Shown here: in pieces, positions 10,135-22,081 of the stretch
How the letters are laid out: the number at the start of each line of letters is the position of its first letter
Numbering within the stretch: the first letter of the stretch is position 1
Origin: Roridomyces roridus
Taxonomy: Eukaryota > Basidiomycota > Agaricomycetes > Agaricales > Mycenaceae
Length of the DNA stretch: 64,000 bases
Direction of reading: 5' to 3'
Assembly: GCA_029378245.1 (NCBI GenBank)
Contig: JARKIF010000004.1
Span: 3,100,001-3,164,000, forward strand
Position numbers and translations under genes: made by a program
The notes under the pieces: generated by a model
What the model was told of the DNA's origin: nothing
The model's database searches: none
What the model saw: the letters and a program-made list of their open reading frames with translations, nothing else

Positions 10135-12903
10135 CTCTACACCTGAATCGAATGGCGTCGGGATGCCTGGAGTGGTGTGTGTCGCGAGGATGGCGTCCGC
10201 TGTGAAGGCGCATATGAGTTATTGAATGGCTCCTGATTTATGAACCCTTTTTTTTTGTGACTATTTACTTCTGGCGTGGGAACCAAAAAAAAAAGGAACT
10301 TCCGTGCACTAAACCAGCTCCCAGCCCCGAATCTAACGGGATCTCTCCCGCTTTTGAAAATGCGTAGTAATCATGAATTTCTCGCAGGCGCACAATTGGG
10401 ACACTGGGAGCACTGAGCGATCCGGATGGGTCTACCATTGCTCAGAGTTTTTTGCTCCCTCTTCCAAGTTCCGAGGCGCGAAAGAGGCTTTGCATCTTGC
10501 CGTCCATACTGGTGCCACTTTTCTAAGTTTTCTTGCGATATGCATCGACAATGGGACTCTCTCATAGTTGAGAACGGAAGACTGAACCAGGATGAGTTTG
10601 CGGTCGTATTTACGCTACCATCAATCGAGCCGAATGGGAGTCACAATTCTGCTACAATTCCAGTCATTTTCCCTTTTCTTGTCGGGGCCGCGCTGCACGA
10701 CCGGCGGGTTGAAATACCTTCTGCCAATGGCCCATGTTCACATTTCAAAGCAGGTGCCGAAGGAGGATACAATCAACAAAACCGGATGTAAGTAAACGGA
10801 TCATATTGCCAGATCAGTGATGAATGATCTCGTTGGGCACTCCAGTTCACTTCCACTGTCTTTGTTACACCGCTGATATCATGCTGGAATTGCACGCATC
10901 ATGAGAAAACGACGTACTTGCCGATATGCCGATCCCTACATAGTCAAACACTCACATCATCTTGGCAAGGCATCGGCTTATGATTTTTTGGTTGCAGCAG
11001 CTGATTTCTGTCGGCTACCGTCAGTTTCTCATTGTCGCAAGGACCCATCCAAGGCAATCGAGGTCAGTGGCGGCAACCGTTGATTGCGGCGTCCAACTCG
11101 AGCTATCCATTCGCGGTTAGCAGGGATGGTATCGTGGTCACTGGTCCTACGATTGTCATCGCCTTCAAGCCAATCACCATGGCCATGTGCGGTCAATGTG
11201 CGGAGACCGATATGATACTCGAATGAATGGAATTGAAGTGAACAAAACGGACTCAGCCTGAGTCAGTCAGGACCGCGGGCATCGTACATAAGTACGTTAG
11301 TACTGCGTGGGCAATGAACCTGGAGGGGGGAGCACATCTTTCGGTGGCAGGCCTCGGCCCAATCAATTGAAATCGGAAGATGAGATACGTCCACTGCATC
11401 CCAGACAATTCACGAGCTGGAATGCTCGTGTCCATGATCCAAATATTGCATGCTGGTAGCCAGCGAGGACGCCGTAACATTTGATGAACTCACCGAAGCT
11501 GCTGGCAGACACGTCGTAGGGTAGTTGCATATTGCGGCGTATTCCTGTATCACGATGGCGGCGCGAGACGTCCACGTCGACGAGACACTGTGACTGTGGT
11601 GGAGTGGGAGTCGGGACGGACTGAAACTTATAAGTTGCGAAGCAACTTCTCGTCGGCGCGAGACCTTCTAAACCCGTGTCGGGAGCTGAGGGGGATCCGG
11701 CAGTGAGATTCATTGATATCATTATCACAATGCGAGCTGTCAAAGTAAGCAATTTAGCAAATATACTGGCAGGTGGGTAGGTAGGTAGGCACGGTTTTGA
11801 GTGTGTGCCTGTAATAAAGCAATGAACCGGCGGTGGAAGGCCGGAGGTGGGGAAAGTATGAGCCGGACACATTGGAATCCTTTTTTGCGGCGAAATTCGA
11901 CAGTTGAGGTATTTGTGGCTTCATCAGGGGCATATGAATACCGCCTTGATACTGCGGACTTTGAGTCCAGCCCAGATGAATGTTCAAACTTCTGGAAATC
12001 GAACACATCGCATTACGTTCCACATCCGTCAGAGGGTCCGCTTCTAGCTCGTACCGCCGTTCCGATCGGGATTCGCGGGCCTTTGTTCCTCAAAGCAAAT
12101 TTCAAATTGAGTGAGCTTCGCATCACTAAGGAAACCCCGACGCGACGGCGACGCCACCTGTGCTCACCGTTGATCTCGATGAGCAGAGTCTTCGGGAAAT
12201 TCCAGGCCAAAATACGTTAGCAATATATTTTACGGCGGATTCAACGGAGATCCGTCTGTCGGACAATGACCTGCCGTACCTGCCGAGCAAGGCAAAATTC
12301 AAATTGCCAAAACAAAATGATTTGGCAGATCGCCTGTCACCCGGGCCAATGTTTTTACATTTTCCTTTGACCGACACGAGGGCTGTTTCCTAGTACCGCG
12401 CGCCCTTTGTGCGATGGTGACCTTGGTCTGGGACCAGAGCCTCCACAACCCGCTGTATTTCCCTGTGGCAGGCTTTCTCAACAGGTACGGTGGTGCCCTG
12501 GCGACGTCCTCGTGCCCTTCAATCACCCTCAGAAGCGGGATTGCCACTAGCTTCATCAGGACCCTTCTTTTCTTCTTGCTTCTTCCGCTCTCCGTCTCCG
12601 TGCACTCGTTCAAGCCTCCGTGCTTCGCACTGGCACGCTGCACTTCACCACGGCAAAACAAAATCACATTGTCTCGCGCGTTCCATTAATCTGCACACGA
12701 CTCACTCCCACACTCTGTCCAAAAAAGGATTAAGTCGGCGTCGGGGGCCACAAATCCATTGGAACGCCGAAGTGATGTGTGGCACATTTACTTGGCTTTA
12801 AGACAGCGCCCGCCCGCAAAGCGGCGTCTCGTTCCGGGCTCCCTCTCCTCTCTGTTCTCCACCTCTCCTCTGTTCAGGAACCAGCTGTGGCCGTCTGCGC
12901 GCA
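10135..12903. other. Long intergenic stretch
   Basis: No protein or RNA gene could be supported. A T-run and an A-run face each other near 10250 and 10290, just before a T-arm-like motif at 10324. ORFs up to 169 codons have no recognisable content. Confidence 0.5.
10324..10341 (-). repeat. tRNA T-arm-like dispersed motif
   Basis: On the minus strand TCCCG-TTAGATT-CGGGG preceded by AAAAGCGGGAGAGA. The loop has one base changed from the commoner TTCGATT. Confidence 0.4.
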
Positions 12904-14901
12904 ATGCCGAGCGACATTGCATTGACTTATGGCGCACTGCTGGTGGGCGGGTCTATTGCCCTCTTGTGCGTCGTGGCTGCTCTCCCGCTTTGGCTTTGCG
13001 ACTAAAGACGCTGGCTGCAGCCTGAGCGGTATACTCAGTGTTCAATGCATAATCTATTTTCGACTATATCCTGGGGAGGACTGGCGAAGGAATGCTATCG
13101 TGCGTGCTTTGACTTTCCTCGGTCTCGATACTGACCGACGCGGAATGTAGCTGATTCTGGTTTGGTGAGTCCAAGCGTCATGTTGTATTCGACGTCTCAT
13201 CAATCGCCTGCCCAGGATCTTGGACCTCCTACACAGCGCCTTCATCGTCACCTCGCTCTATATCTATTTCGTCCAGTATTTTGGGGACAAAGAGAAAATC
13301 GCTTCTATCTCGTGGTCCATCGCTGTGCGCCCCCCCTCCCACACATCATTCGTCAGGCTAACGTGTGCTCCAGCTAACCGTCGTCGTGACTGTGCGTCCC
13401 CCCTCCGCTCTACTCGGCCACTCTACTTACTCACTCACCCGGGGCAGGCTATCCAAACGCTGATAGTACACTGGTACTTTGCCCATAAGATCTACCAATG
13501 TGCGTCCGCGGACTTATCTTCTTGACGTTGCTAACACTGCGGGACAGCCAGCGGGAAGAATTGGTGGATCACAGCTCCAGTTGTGCGTTGTCTTCCTTCG
13601 CTTCTGCATCTTCTCTGATGAATGACTAGGGCTTACTTGCTTTCCTCCGTCTTTGTGCGTCCTCGACCTGATCCGGCAACTCATATTTAATTGTGCCTCG
13701 GTTATAGTGGCGGCGGCTTGTACGTGGACCTCCCCGGCGTACCCGTACCCGACTGACCCGCATTTGCCGCAGTCTCAACTACGGAGATGATACTCGTGAA
13801 ACAATTCAGCGTGTTCACGAGGCATTACCCCGGGGTGCGTGCACCAGCTCTCTTCCTCGTTGCCATGATTCTTATGCACCAACTAGTGGGTATTCACCAC
13901 GGGCCTGACGCTCTCCGCCGCGGTCGATATCATCATCACCGTCTGGCTGTGTTACTTTTTGCAGAAGATGCGGAGGAGGACGGCGTCTACTATGTGCGTT
14001 TCCGTGTTGTTTTGTTCAACAGCGGCGTTCTAACGACTCCGACTCGGACAGTATGGCGCATGTGGTGAATTTGTTGACGTTGTACACTCTGGAGAATGGA
14101 TTCATTACTTGGTGAGTGCTATCTGTCTGTCTGTGGCCCGACATGACATGATACTCATCCTTATTTGACCGAAAGCGTCACCACGACAGCTTCGTTGATT
14201 TGCGTGAGTCGAGTCGAGGCTATTCCGGCTAGGATGGTGCTGATATGCATCTTGCGGCAGTGGCTGACGATGCCCACCAACCTCGTGTTCTTGGGGTTGC
14301 ATTTCGTTATCGGCAAACGTACGTCTGTCCACCCCTCCCGTCCCATTCTCATCCCATCCCGATAGTCTACGCAAACTCCCTCCTCATCTCGCTCAACACG
14401 CGCAAAGAGCTGCGAGAGATGCGGTGGAATGGCGGCGCCAAGGCGGGGCATGGATGGCCTGGTCCGGAGCCCGTGCTTACGTCGGCGGATTTCACCATCC
14501 CGTATACGTATACGTCGACGAATATGACGACGAGGACGTATGAGTATAGTGGGAATACGAGTCTGACTATGACTGTGAGTTTCCTTCCTTCTTCATCTCA
14601 AGGAAATGCTGATGAGGATACTACGTAGTCCCCGACGTCGGCGTACCGGCCTGCGTTCAAGGTATGTACGGATGATCTCAATAAAGATGAACCGAATGCT
14701 GACTCCCCACCCCAGGTCAATCGACTCCCGACAACGCTCGAAGTCAGCGTCGAACGCCGAGTCGAGCGCACGTCGGATGATTTATCCGACATCATCCGCA
14801 ACGAGTACAGCGCACGACTAAATGCCCAGCAGTACCAATATCACCGCCCACGACCAAGGAGTCCCCGCCATACGGTCGATCCGTGGCGCTCGCTGCCCTA
14901 G
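12904..14901 (+). CDS. DUF6534-like seven-transmembrane protein
   Basis: About thirteen small introns, nearly all starting GTGCGT or GTACGT, break this gene into exons as short as about 12 nt. Joined, they give MPSDIALTYGALLVGGSIAL, then a YFRLYPGEDWRRNAIV loop, ILDLLHSAFIVTSLYIYFV, TLIVHWYFAHKIYQ, SAAVDIIITVWLCYFL, LYTLENGFIT, PTNLVFLGLHFVIGK and finally YANSLLISLNTRKELR. That order and the closing YANSLL.(S/T)LN.R motif are those of the agaricomycete DUF6534 membrane proteins, whose function is unknown. The cytosolic tail is about 110 residues, polar, and ends at TAG 14899-14901. The start ATG gives a short extracellular N-terminus directly before the first helix. Exact borders of two middle exons (13700-13790) are uncertain. 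Confidence 0.8.
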
Positions 14902-15366
14902 TGGTGGTCGCCTCGTTCCCTTACTCCAGGTCGTTCAACTTATATATACTTTGTTCGTCCTTTGCACAGGAAAAGTTATTCACTGTTTTAATGCGTACAT
15001 AGTATTATCGCTCTAGCTACTAGCTGGCTGTTTAAATTGTTTGTACTACTACTACATACCTACCTCACATTGATTTGTTGTTGCATACATGACATGGAAA
15101 GAAGTTTTGTTGTTCGAGTTTGAATTCAACCTGGACTCAAGCTCAAGACATGGGAAGCCGGGATGACATTGTGATGGGCAACCCCTTGACCCAGAAATGG
15201 CTCACATGGCAGAGATGAGTGGATGTTCACATTGAATTTGTTTGAAATTGAATTTCGGTGGCAGATTTTGGGCAGATTGTGAAGATTGGATGATCTCAAA
15301 AATGACCCGGAAAAAAAAAGTAGTTTGAGCTCGGGATCTTCAGTTTGAGCTGGGCTGGGCGTCTTT
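14902..15366. other. Intergenic, nothing seen
   Basis: AT-rich spacer after the 7-TM gene; presumably its 3' UTR and terminator, but no diagnostic signal is visible. Confidence 0.4.
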
Positions 15367-16017
15367 TTGAATGAAACATTCACCTGCTGGTTGGGGGGGA
15401 AAAAAAAGGCGGCAAACGCGGATCACTTGATTTGCTGGGGCAGTGACATAACATTCTATAGTCTTTTAACCAGAACAACAAATCTACCTGCGGGGCTCGA
15501 GCGACTCTCGCGATTGACGCGGGCCTCGTGCCCGACCGTGACGACGTGTCCAGCCGAAGCACTCGCATGCATCAGAGCGGTCTTCCCGGGTCTCACGTCC
15601 CTCTCCATCAACATCTCCGAGCTGGTACACGTCGTCGGTGGAATACATAAGGAACCCCGCTACCATGTGTCCCCACGAGCGCCGGTGCATGCGGTGGAGC
15701 TTCAGTTGGACGACGAGACTGTGTTCGCGGGTTTGGTTCCGGACGAGTTGTCGTCTGACTCCGAGGACGAGGATGAGGGTGCCCAGTCAACCCAAAGCCG
15801 TCGACATGCGCCTAAATCCTTGTGGGCAGAATACTACGGTGGGGTCGAGGTAGATGTGCCCCTACCGGATATCCCTTCCGGGACCTACACAGTACTTATT
15901 ATGTTGTTGATCCTGTACTTGACTGACCTCTTCTCCGGCGCCTATCCCACGACCGACAACCTCATCGTCCTCCCACCCTCGCTCGAAACCCTGCAACTGA
16001 TCATGCTGGGTTGGTAG
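15367..16017 (+). pseudogene. F-box/LRR-like C-terminal fragment
   Basis: The frame contains LERLSRLT, IRAVFPGLTSLSINISEL, an acidic SSDSEDEDEG segment and PPSLETLQLIMLGW before the stop. These leucine-rich phrases look like the C-terminal repeats of agaricomycete F-box proteins, but no F-box helix precedes them and the first 25 codons look non-coding. It is most likely a truncated relic, or the last exon of a gene whose front I could not see. Confidence 0.4.
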
Positions 16018-16839
16018 ACTTGAATATGAAGCGCCGAAGTTGGTATCACGCCGCGCAGAAAGAGGCTGTAGTAGCTGCAATCGCGCGGCAGGGGCTTGGG
16101 GAGGTGCAACTGGCAAGGGGGGATACGTAGAAGATGTTCACGAAACAGCTGTATAAAAGTACACAGTATTGAATCCAACGGGAACTTTCCTGCGATTACA
16201 CGAGTATAGCACTCGTTTCGCAGGCGCACATCCGCGTACGACTGGGTGCATCCGAGTGGTACAAGCGGCCAGGGAGGGCGACGAACCCATTAATAATTAT
16301 GGACAGTGCCATACAACAGTCAAGAGTCTAAGACGCAGGTGTCTTTACCCGTTAGTAGGGATCATGCTGCTGCGGTCGGTTCGAATACGCTTAGCGGCCT
16401 CTCGTTGCTGTCATCTCGATCTTTTTATTCCAATTTGAAACTCGCTGGTGGTCTGGTCATCAAATTGCATGTTGGGAGTTGGAGGGTACATATGTACACA
16501 GATCGTGTAAGGGGTGTTGTCACTGCAATAGAACTCGGGGGTCAAAAATCCAGAAAGAACAGACCTTTATATCCAGAGGGCCGAATCGAACGGGAGCTTG
16601 CCTGCTTTGACTGATGCAACCCGGAGCATGTATAGCAGGTGCAGTTCCTCGTGTCACTAGGCCTGTCTGAGGAGATACAAAATAAGGGTGCACAAATCCT
16701 CGACAAGGACGCGGGAGGAACGGAGGAAGTGCGATTGACATACTGTACTTATTCAAGAAATCCTTTGATCATTGAGATCTTCCGTCTTCATTCATCCAGA
16801 CTCCGCTCTTCTTCGAATTCTCGAACATCCGCTTGGCGC
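16018..16839. other. Intergenic with one T-arm-like motif
   Basis: No gene is supported here. A dispersed tRNA-like motif sits at 16579-16595. Confidence 0.45.
16579..16595 (-). repeat. tRNA T-arm-like dispersed motif
   Basis: On the minus strand AAAGCAGGCAAGC leads into TCCCG-TTCGATT-CGG; the leader is shared with the copy at 4519. Confidence 0.45.
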
Positions 16840-17205
16840 TCACCGGTCAAACCCACCCTTCCTCGCCTTCCCCACCGCTCTCCTTATCCAAACGCGTAAC
16901 TCTTTATCCGTCCGAGGCACCCCCTCCGCGGCGTAGAACCGTTCGGCCGCGGCCTTCTGCAACGCCAGCTTGGCCTCGTATTCGGCTACGATATCATCAT
17001 GCATGGCCTCCCACTCGCGGTTGCTCGCTTCGATCTCTTCGGGTGTGGGGGAGGAGACACGCCTTATGGGTGCAGGTGCTGGTTGGGAGGAGCTGGATAG
17101 GGTGTGTGCCCAGCGGAAGGACGAGGAGCGAATGAGCTGTGCTGGGCCGGGCGCTGAGGTAGATGCAGGACGGAGACGGAGATGGCGTGCGTCGGGATTT
17201 GACAT
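16840..17205 (-). CDS. Small conserved-looking hypothetical protein, 121 aa
   Basis: The N-terminal 50 residues are Ser/Arg/Ala/Pro-rich and nearly free of acid, like a mitochondrial presequence. The second half is strongly helical and charged (TPEEIEASNREWEAMHDD, AEYEAKLALQKAAAERF) and ends in a basic KARKGGFDR. Codon-level composition looks genuinely coding, although the family is not recognised. A TGA in the same frame ends immediately upstream of the ATG, so it cannot be extended without splicing. The next upstream hypothetical gene may overlap it in another frame. Confidence 0.6.
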   Translation of the reverse strand: MSNPDARHLRLRPASTSAPGPAQLIRSSSFRWAHTLSSSSQPAPAPIRRVSSPTPEEIEASNREWEAMHDDIVAEYEAKLALQKAAAERFYAAEGVPRTDKELRVWIRRAVGKARKGGFDR

Positions 17206-17776
17206 TCAAAGGACGCTGAGGTAGGGGCGGGGAAACCGCTTCGGGCAGGAAGTTGTAGAAAGTGGGGTCGCCGGCGTTAGATTCAATGTGCTCTTCACAG
17301 AGAAGCGTGAAGGACCCGAGAACGTTTCCGCTACGTCATCCGAGTGAACATCCATGAAAGAGAGTAGGGACGGCGCGACGCACCAAATGCAGCACCCAAC
17401 ACCGACGGTCATACACCCGCAGATATCCAACCTCGGGACCCCCTCGATCCACGACTTTTGACGGTCCGTGAAGTACTCGGCCGGGAGTAACACAACCGTG
17501 CTCCCGATCGCACCTCCTTCACCGCGCCAGAGGCCCCCACAACTTTCGAGAGTGCCGCTAAAGTGAATGGTGGCTCCGCACCCGTTGCTGGGTCTCGCTT
17601 CGTCGGATTTCGTAGAAGATAAGGCGTGCGAAGGAGTCGAAGTCGGGAGGAAGGAAGGGGTGGGTTTTCCCGGTGAAGTCCGCGGGTAGGGATACGTAGC
17701 ATCGATGCACGCTCGGATGGGTGAGCCGCAGGTCAGCACGAAGGACTGCTTTTGTGGAGGAAGGGTGGGCGGCATG
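16997..17776 (-). CDS. Hypothetical protein, uncertain exon structure
   Basis: A frame starting MPPTLPPQKQSFVLTCGSP runs through AIGSTVVLLPAEYFTDRQKS and LDICGCMTVGVGCCI. A 53-nt intron with GTGCGT...GATGACGTAG (about 17392-17340) then joins to CGNVLGSFTLLCEEH and DPTFYNFLPEAVSPPLPQ. The spliced frame stays open to 16997, which would overlap the next gene by about 200 bp out of frame, so the true 3' end may be earlier. The stretch after about residue 30 also reads plausibly in another frame (HPFLPPDFDSFARLIFYEI), so a further intron is likely there. No family is recognised. Confidence 0.4.
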
Positions 17777-18700
17777 GTGGGTGGAGGCAAGAAGATGATC
17801 GGATCCGATCTGATCCGCAGACTGATTCCGGTTCGAAACAAGCACATATTCTGATATTCAAGGCATCGGAGTGTGGACAGGACCATGCAGTGGCAGCATG
17901 CTTGAACGAATGTCAGATGGACCATCAACAAAAGAGCTCCAATACTTGTGTCCCAAAGCTGAGGCCCGAATCGAACGGAGGAATTCAGCTCGACTTGGAT
18001 TCCTGGTCGTGGAGTGAATGGAACTCAATGCTACAGAGTCCTCTGCCTTGCTCTACGACGAATTGTCAGGGGTGTCTCATCAGCAGCGGAGATCACTGCA
18101 TCATACCGCTCGTCACGAAGCCGGCACAATCATTGGTTCGGCGCGTTTCGGAAGCTTGAGCAAGTTCTAAAAAGCAAACTCCAAACGGTCAAACCATATC
18201 TCTCCTTCTCCGACTCCAACGGGGAACCAGGAAATGACGGTTTTGCAGAATTCCTCACCGTCGCAATGAAGTTATCCTGGATCGAACAGGCGAGTCCCGA
18301 CATGATTGCATATTGAACTGAAATGCTGGATGGCTTGCTAGGCGGCATCTGTCCACTGTCAGTGAAAAGTCGACGCGGACGAAGTTCCGGTTCATGTATA
18401 CCTGTTCTACGGCTGAAATTCATGGAATTGATCCATCATTCTGCCGGTTGATGTTTGTCCTGGCGTCTCAGCTGATTCAGCCACGGATACGCATCTTCTC
18501 CGAAGCTTTCATGTCGACCCAATGTCGACCTCAAGTCGACCTTGCTGTTTGCAGTCACAAATCCCTTTTACTTGAGTTGAGCCCACGGCCCTAGGCTCCG
18601 AGTCTGACGAGCTACTCCAGCCTGCCGGTCAAGGACGAGGTCCTGTGGACAACCTTCTCGCTCCAGGTAGTACGGTCGCGGTGTGGCTCCGATGCTTAGT
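17777..18700. other. Intergenic
   Basis: Contains a T-arm-like motif at 17964-17980 and no supportable gene. ORFs of about 100 codons at 18014-18423 overlap on both strands and look random. Confidence 0.45.
17964..17980 (-). repeat. tRNA T-arm-like dispersed motif
   Basis: CCCGAATCGAACGGAGG on the plus strand. The flanking AAAGCAGG leader seen in other copies is not evident. Confidence 0.35.
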
Positions 18701-18708
18701 GTCACTGC

Positions 18709-19196
18709 TAGGGTGTGGTTTTTAACTCTGGTTTATTAACCGGTTTATTAACAGGTGTTTATAAACATGGTTTATAAATGTTCGGAGGAAAAGGTCGGTT
18801 TATAAATGCAATTACATAATACAGTCGGCGCGAAGTGCATCTTTTCGCAGTCCATTCAGACCAAGTAAATGATAAAATTGGATGAACATTGCCACCAACC
18901 TTATGTGTGCATCATATTGTGGGTCAAACGAGGTTTGATCCAGGCCTGATCACCGTCTGATGTGCTCGTTGATGCGCACAGTGCCCACCGAGGGTTGATT
19001 GCATACAGGATAAGGTTTGAAAGTACACAGGGAAATGCAGGAGGGGGTAGGAGGGGGTGGGGGCGAAAAATTCCTCTCTGGGGCCTTTTTAGGCCTTTTG
19101 AGGCCTGGTTTATTAACCGGTTTATAAACAGCCCGGTTTGCAAACCAGGTTTGTAAACCAGTTTTTAATGCTCCAGGAATTAAAAACCACACCCTA
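18709..19196. mobile_element. 488-bp hAT-like MITE
   Basis: Terminal inverted repeats TAGGGTGTGGTTTTTAA lie at both ends, flanked by a perfect 8-bp duplication GTCACTGC (18701-18708 and 19197-19204). An 8-bp duplication and a TAGGG-type end are typical of hAT elements. Inside both ends are repeated GGTTTATTAACC/GGTTTATAAAC palindromes, as expected for transposase-binding subterminal motifs. There is no coding capacity. Confidence 0.85.
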
Positions 19197-19539
19197 GTCA
19201 CTGCACTCCTCTGGCTCTGTTTCAAGCCTAGTCTCAAACGCCACAACCATGCTCAAGCACTCCTTCTGGCGTGGTTCTGGATCCGAGCCGATATGGCCAC
19301 ATCATTCATTCGATCTTGCCTGTCTCAGCTTCTGGTAATGGGCGTACTGTATACAGGTGCAGCTCTAGGACGCCTCGGGCACTCACCAGGTCTTCTGCCC
19401 GATACGAATACCCTTGGGCTATCATCAAATCGCTACCGACGATCGAGTCGATTATGGTACGACTCGCTGATTCACCCCTCATTTAAGCAATCCCATACTG
19501 CTATCGGACGGCTTCACCCTCTCAACGGAGCCCAGACCC

Positions 19540-21707
19540 ATGCTTTCGCTCTCCCTCTTTATCGCCTTCCTTGTCGCAGGCGCGCTGTATCTCCGTAGGA
19601 TTGGCTCTCGTGAAAGAGGGCTTCCTCCGGGACCACCCACCCTCCCGATCATTGGAAACCTACATATCTTTCCTACTGAATTTCCTCACTACATGTATGT
19701 CTGTTCGTCTTTCTGCGCCCCACTGCTGATCAGAGAGCGTCAGATTCACCAAATGGGCGCGCAAGTACGGGGGTATCTACTCGGTCTGTCTGCTGGCTCA
19801 CATCTCTGCTGGCTTTCTCATACATTGAAACTCAGCTCAAACTTGGAACACGCACGATAATCGTCCTCACGGACCCCAAGCTCGTCAAAGAGCTCATGGA
19901 AACCCGCAACGCGAGCACCTCGGACAGGCCGGCGTCTCATATCGTCGAGCTGGTGACTGGTGGCTTTCATGTGGGCCTCGGGCGATATGGTGAGTGGCTC
20001 CTGGATGCACCGCTGCTCTCTGATGATGAGCATCGAGGCGATACCTGGCGGACCCAACGCAAGACGGCTCATGCTATCTTGGGTGCCCAAGCCGTGGCAC
20101 GACTTCTTCCGATCCAACGCGCTGAAGCGACGCAGTTGCTGTATGATTTACTCCCTACGCTCGAGGTGAAGCCCCTCCTCCTCTCCATTTTCAAACACCC
20201 ATCACCGCACAGGGCTTTTTCACCCACGTCGAGCGATACTCGCACTCCGTCATCATGTCCGCCCTCTACGGTATTCGCTCACCTCGATACGACTCGCTCG
20301 AACTCACCGCGTTCTTCCGTATGATACATGAATGGGGCGCAATTCACGAACCCGGTGCCACGCCCCCTATAGACTTGTTCCCGATTCTGAAGTTGGTCCC
20401 CGAACGATTTGCCCCGTGGAAGCAGCGTGCTCGGCGAATCCGACAATCGCAGAGAGAGCTTTATTTCGCGCTGTTGGATAAAACGATCCAGCGGATGGGG
20501 AAGGGGGAACGGAATGGGTGTTTTATGGAGGAGGTACTCGAGCGGGAGGAGGAGTTTGGTTTTCACAAAGAGATGACCGGGTGCGTCAAGACACGTTCCA
20601 AAGTGGCAGCCTAATTTCTCCTCCAGATACTTTGCTGGTACACTCATGGAAGCTGGCTCGGAGACGACTTCCAGTTTTCTCAAAACCCTGATTCTTTGCT
20701 TGGTTGCGTACCCGGAAGTTCAGCAGAGGGCACAAGCCGAAATTGACCGTGTTGTCGGCGCGGAGCGACTGCCTACTCTGGAAGACCTCGAAAAGTTGCC
20801 GTATATCCGATCGTTGATTTTCGAGGTGGGTGCATTGTTGTTTTTTCCGTGATGGGATTGTCAACTCACGAAAGACCCATCGGTTCCGACCCAATCTTCC
20901 TCTTCTCATGCCCCACGCGACGACGGCACCCGAGATGGTTTGATTTTGGTTCAACTCACCTCTGTTGACTAACTTGAATCGAAGTGCGGAGGTTATATGA
21001 TTCCGAGCGGGAGCACCATCTTCGTCAACTTGTGTAAGCTGTCAGTGTTCGTGTTCGTGTTGATTCATTTGGAATTGCAGGGGGCATATCTCACAACCCG
21101 GGTACGTACACTCGTCTCAACCGTGGAACATCGTTCATTCGCCCTCCGCCTAGAATTGTACGACGATCCAGATAATTTTGTACCGGAGAGGTACTTGCGC
21201 AGCGAAAATGGTACAAAACCGGGTGTAGATGCAAGTAGTCTGAAGCCGACTCTCCCTTTTGGCGTCGGACGCGTGCGTGATTGCATCCATTCCATTCAAC
21301 TGCGGATTCAATTAGCTTTGCAGAGGTCCTGCCCGGGTATTCATCTGGCTCAGAATTCCATCGTGCGTAGATGTCTCTTGCATCTCGTCCTTATGCGGAG
21401 CCAAACCAGAACATCAACGTCATCAATCTCCTCTGGGCGTTTGATTTCAAACCAGCGGTGGACGCCGAGGGTAAACCTATCAAACCTGATACTTTTGCAT
21501 ACCACAAGGTGCCGTGTCCCTCCTTGTTTATATGCGTTACTGAGGATAGTATGGGTGAAGGGAATCGCGACGGCACCGCTTCCATTCCGCTGCACAATCG
21601 CGTCTCGTTCCGAAGAGAAGGCTCATATTATCCGGCAGGAGTTCCTAGACGCGGGGGAGATTTTCCAGAGGTTCGAAGCTGGGCTTGCTGAGGAGTCGGC
21701 GCGTTGA
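19540..21707 (+). CDS. Cytochrome P450 monooxygenase
   Basis: Heme-thiolate monooxygenase, ER-anchored by an N-terminal helix (MLSLSLFIAFLVAGALYL) followed by the proline hinge LPPGPPTLPIIGN. Further landmarks in order: GDTWRTQRKTAH (C-helix WxxxR), AGSETTS (I-helix oxygen-binding motif), ETHR (ExxR of the K-helix), PERY (PERF equivalent), and the heme loop FGVGR|RSCPG, whose Cys is the axial ligand and which is interrupted by an intron. At least nine introns of about 45-60 nt are needed, and all joins keep the frame. The layout resembles the large agaricomycete CYP2-like families related to O-methylsterigmatocystin oxidoreductase-type P450s; substrate unknown. Expected length is about 500 aa, normal for a complete P450. 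No other secondary-metabolism gene lies beside it. Confidence 0.9.
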
Positions 21708-22081
21708 GAGGGTTGAAAGGTCGAATTGAGTGTCGGTCGAGTCCTGTGATCCCGAAACAGCTGGCAATCCGACTCTTGCATCCCATCCCTACCCCAAATG
21801 TCCTGGATTTGGTTCATTCTTGAACGGTATCGTGGACGGTACCGTCGAAACGAAAAGGGTTCGGCGCACTCCTGATCCACGGAATTTACGGACGGAAGCT
21901 GCAAGATGAGGCATATCTGGAACAACACAGAAAAAGAAACCAGATTCGTCCAACAATTGCAAACGGCTGGATCCGAATCGAACGGATGCGACCTTCCTTT
22001 ACATAGCCAGGGTGATTCAACGTGACTTGGATTGTGAGTCCACGGCTTTTTCGTAACAGTTGTAGTACATGAACTTAAATC
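21708..22081. other. Intergenic between convergent genes
   Basis: 3' ends of the P450 and of the 7-TM gene face each other here. It contains a T-arm-like motif at 21971-21987. Confidence 0.5.
21971..21987 (-). repeat. tRNA T-arm-like dispersed motif
   Basis: On the minus strand the T-stem is a perfect five-pair ATCCG/CGGAT around TTCGATT, preceded by AAAGGAAGGTCGC. No matching acceptor 5' strand was found. Confidence 0.45.
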
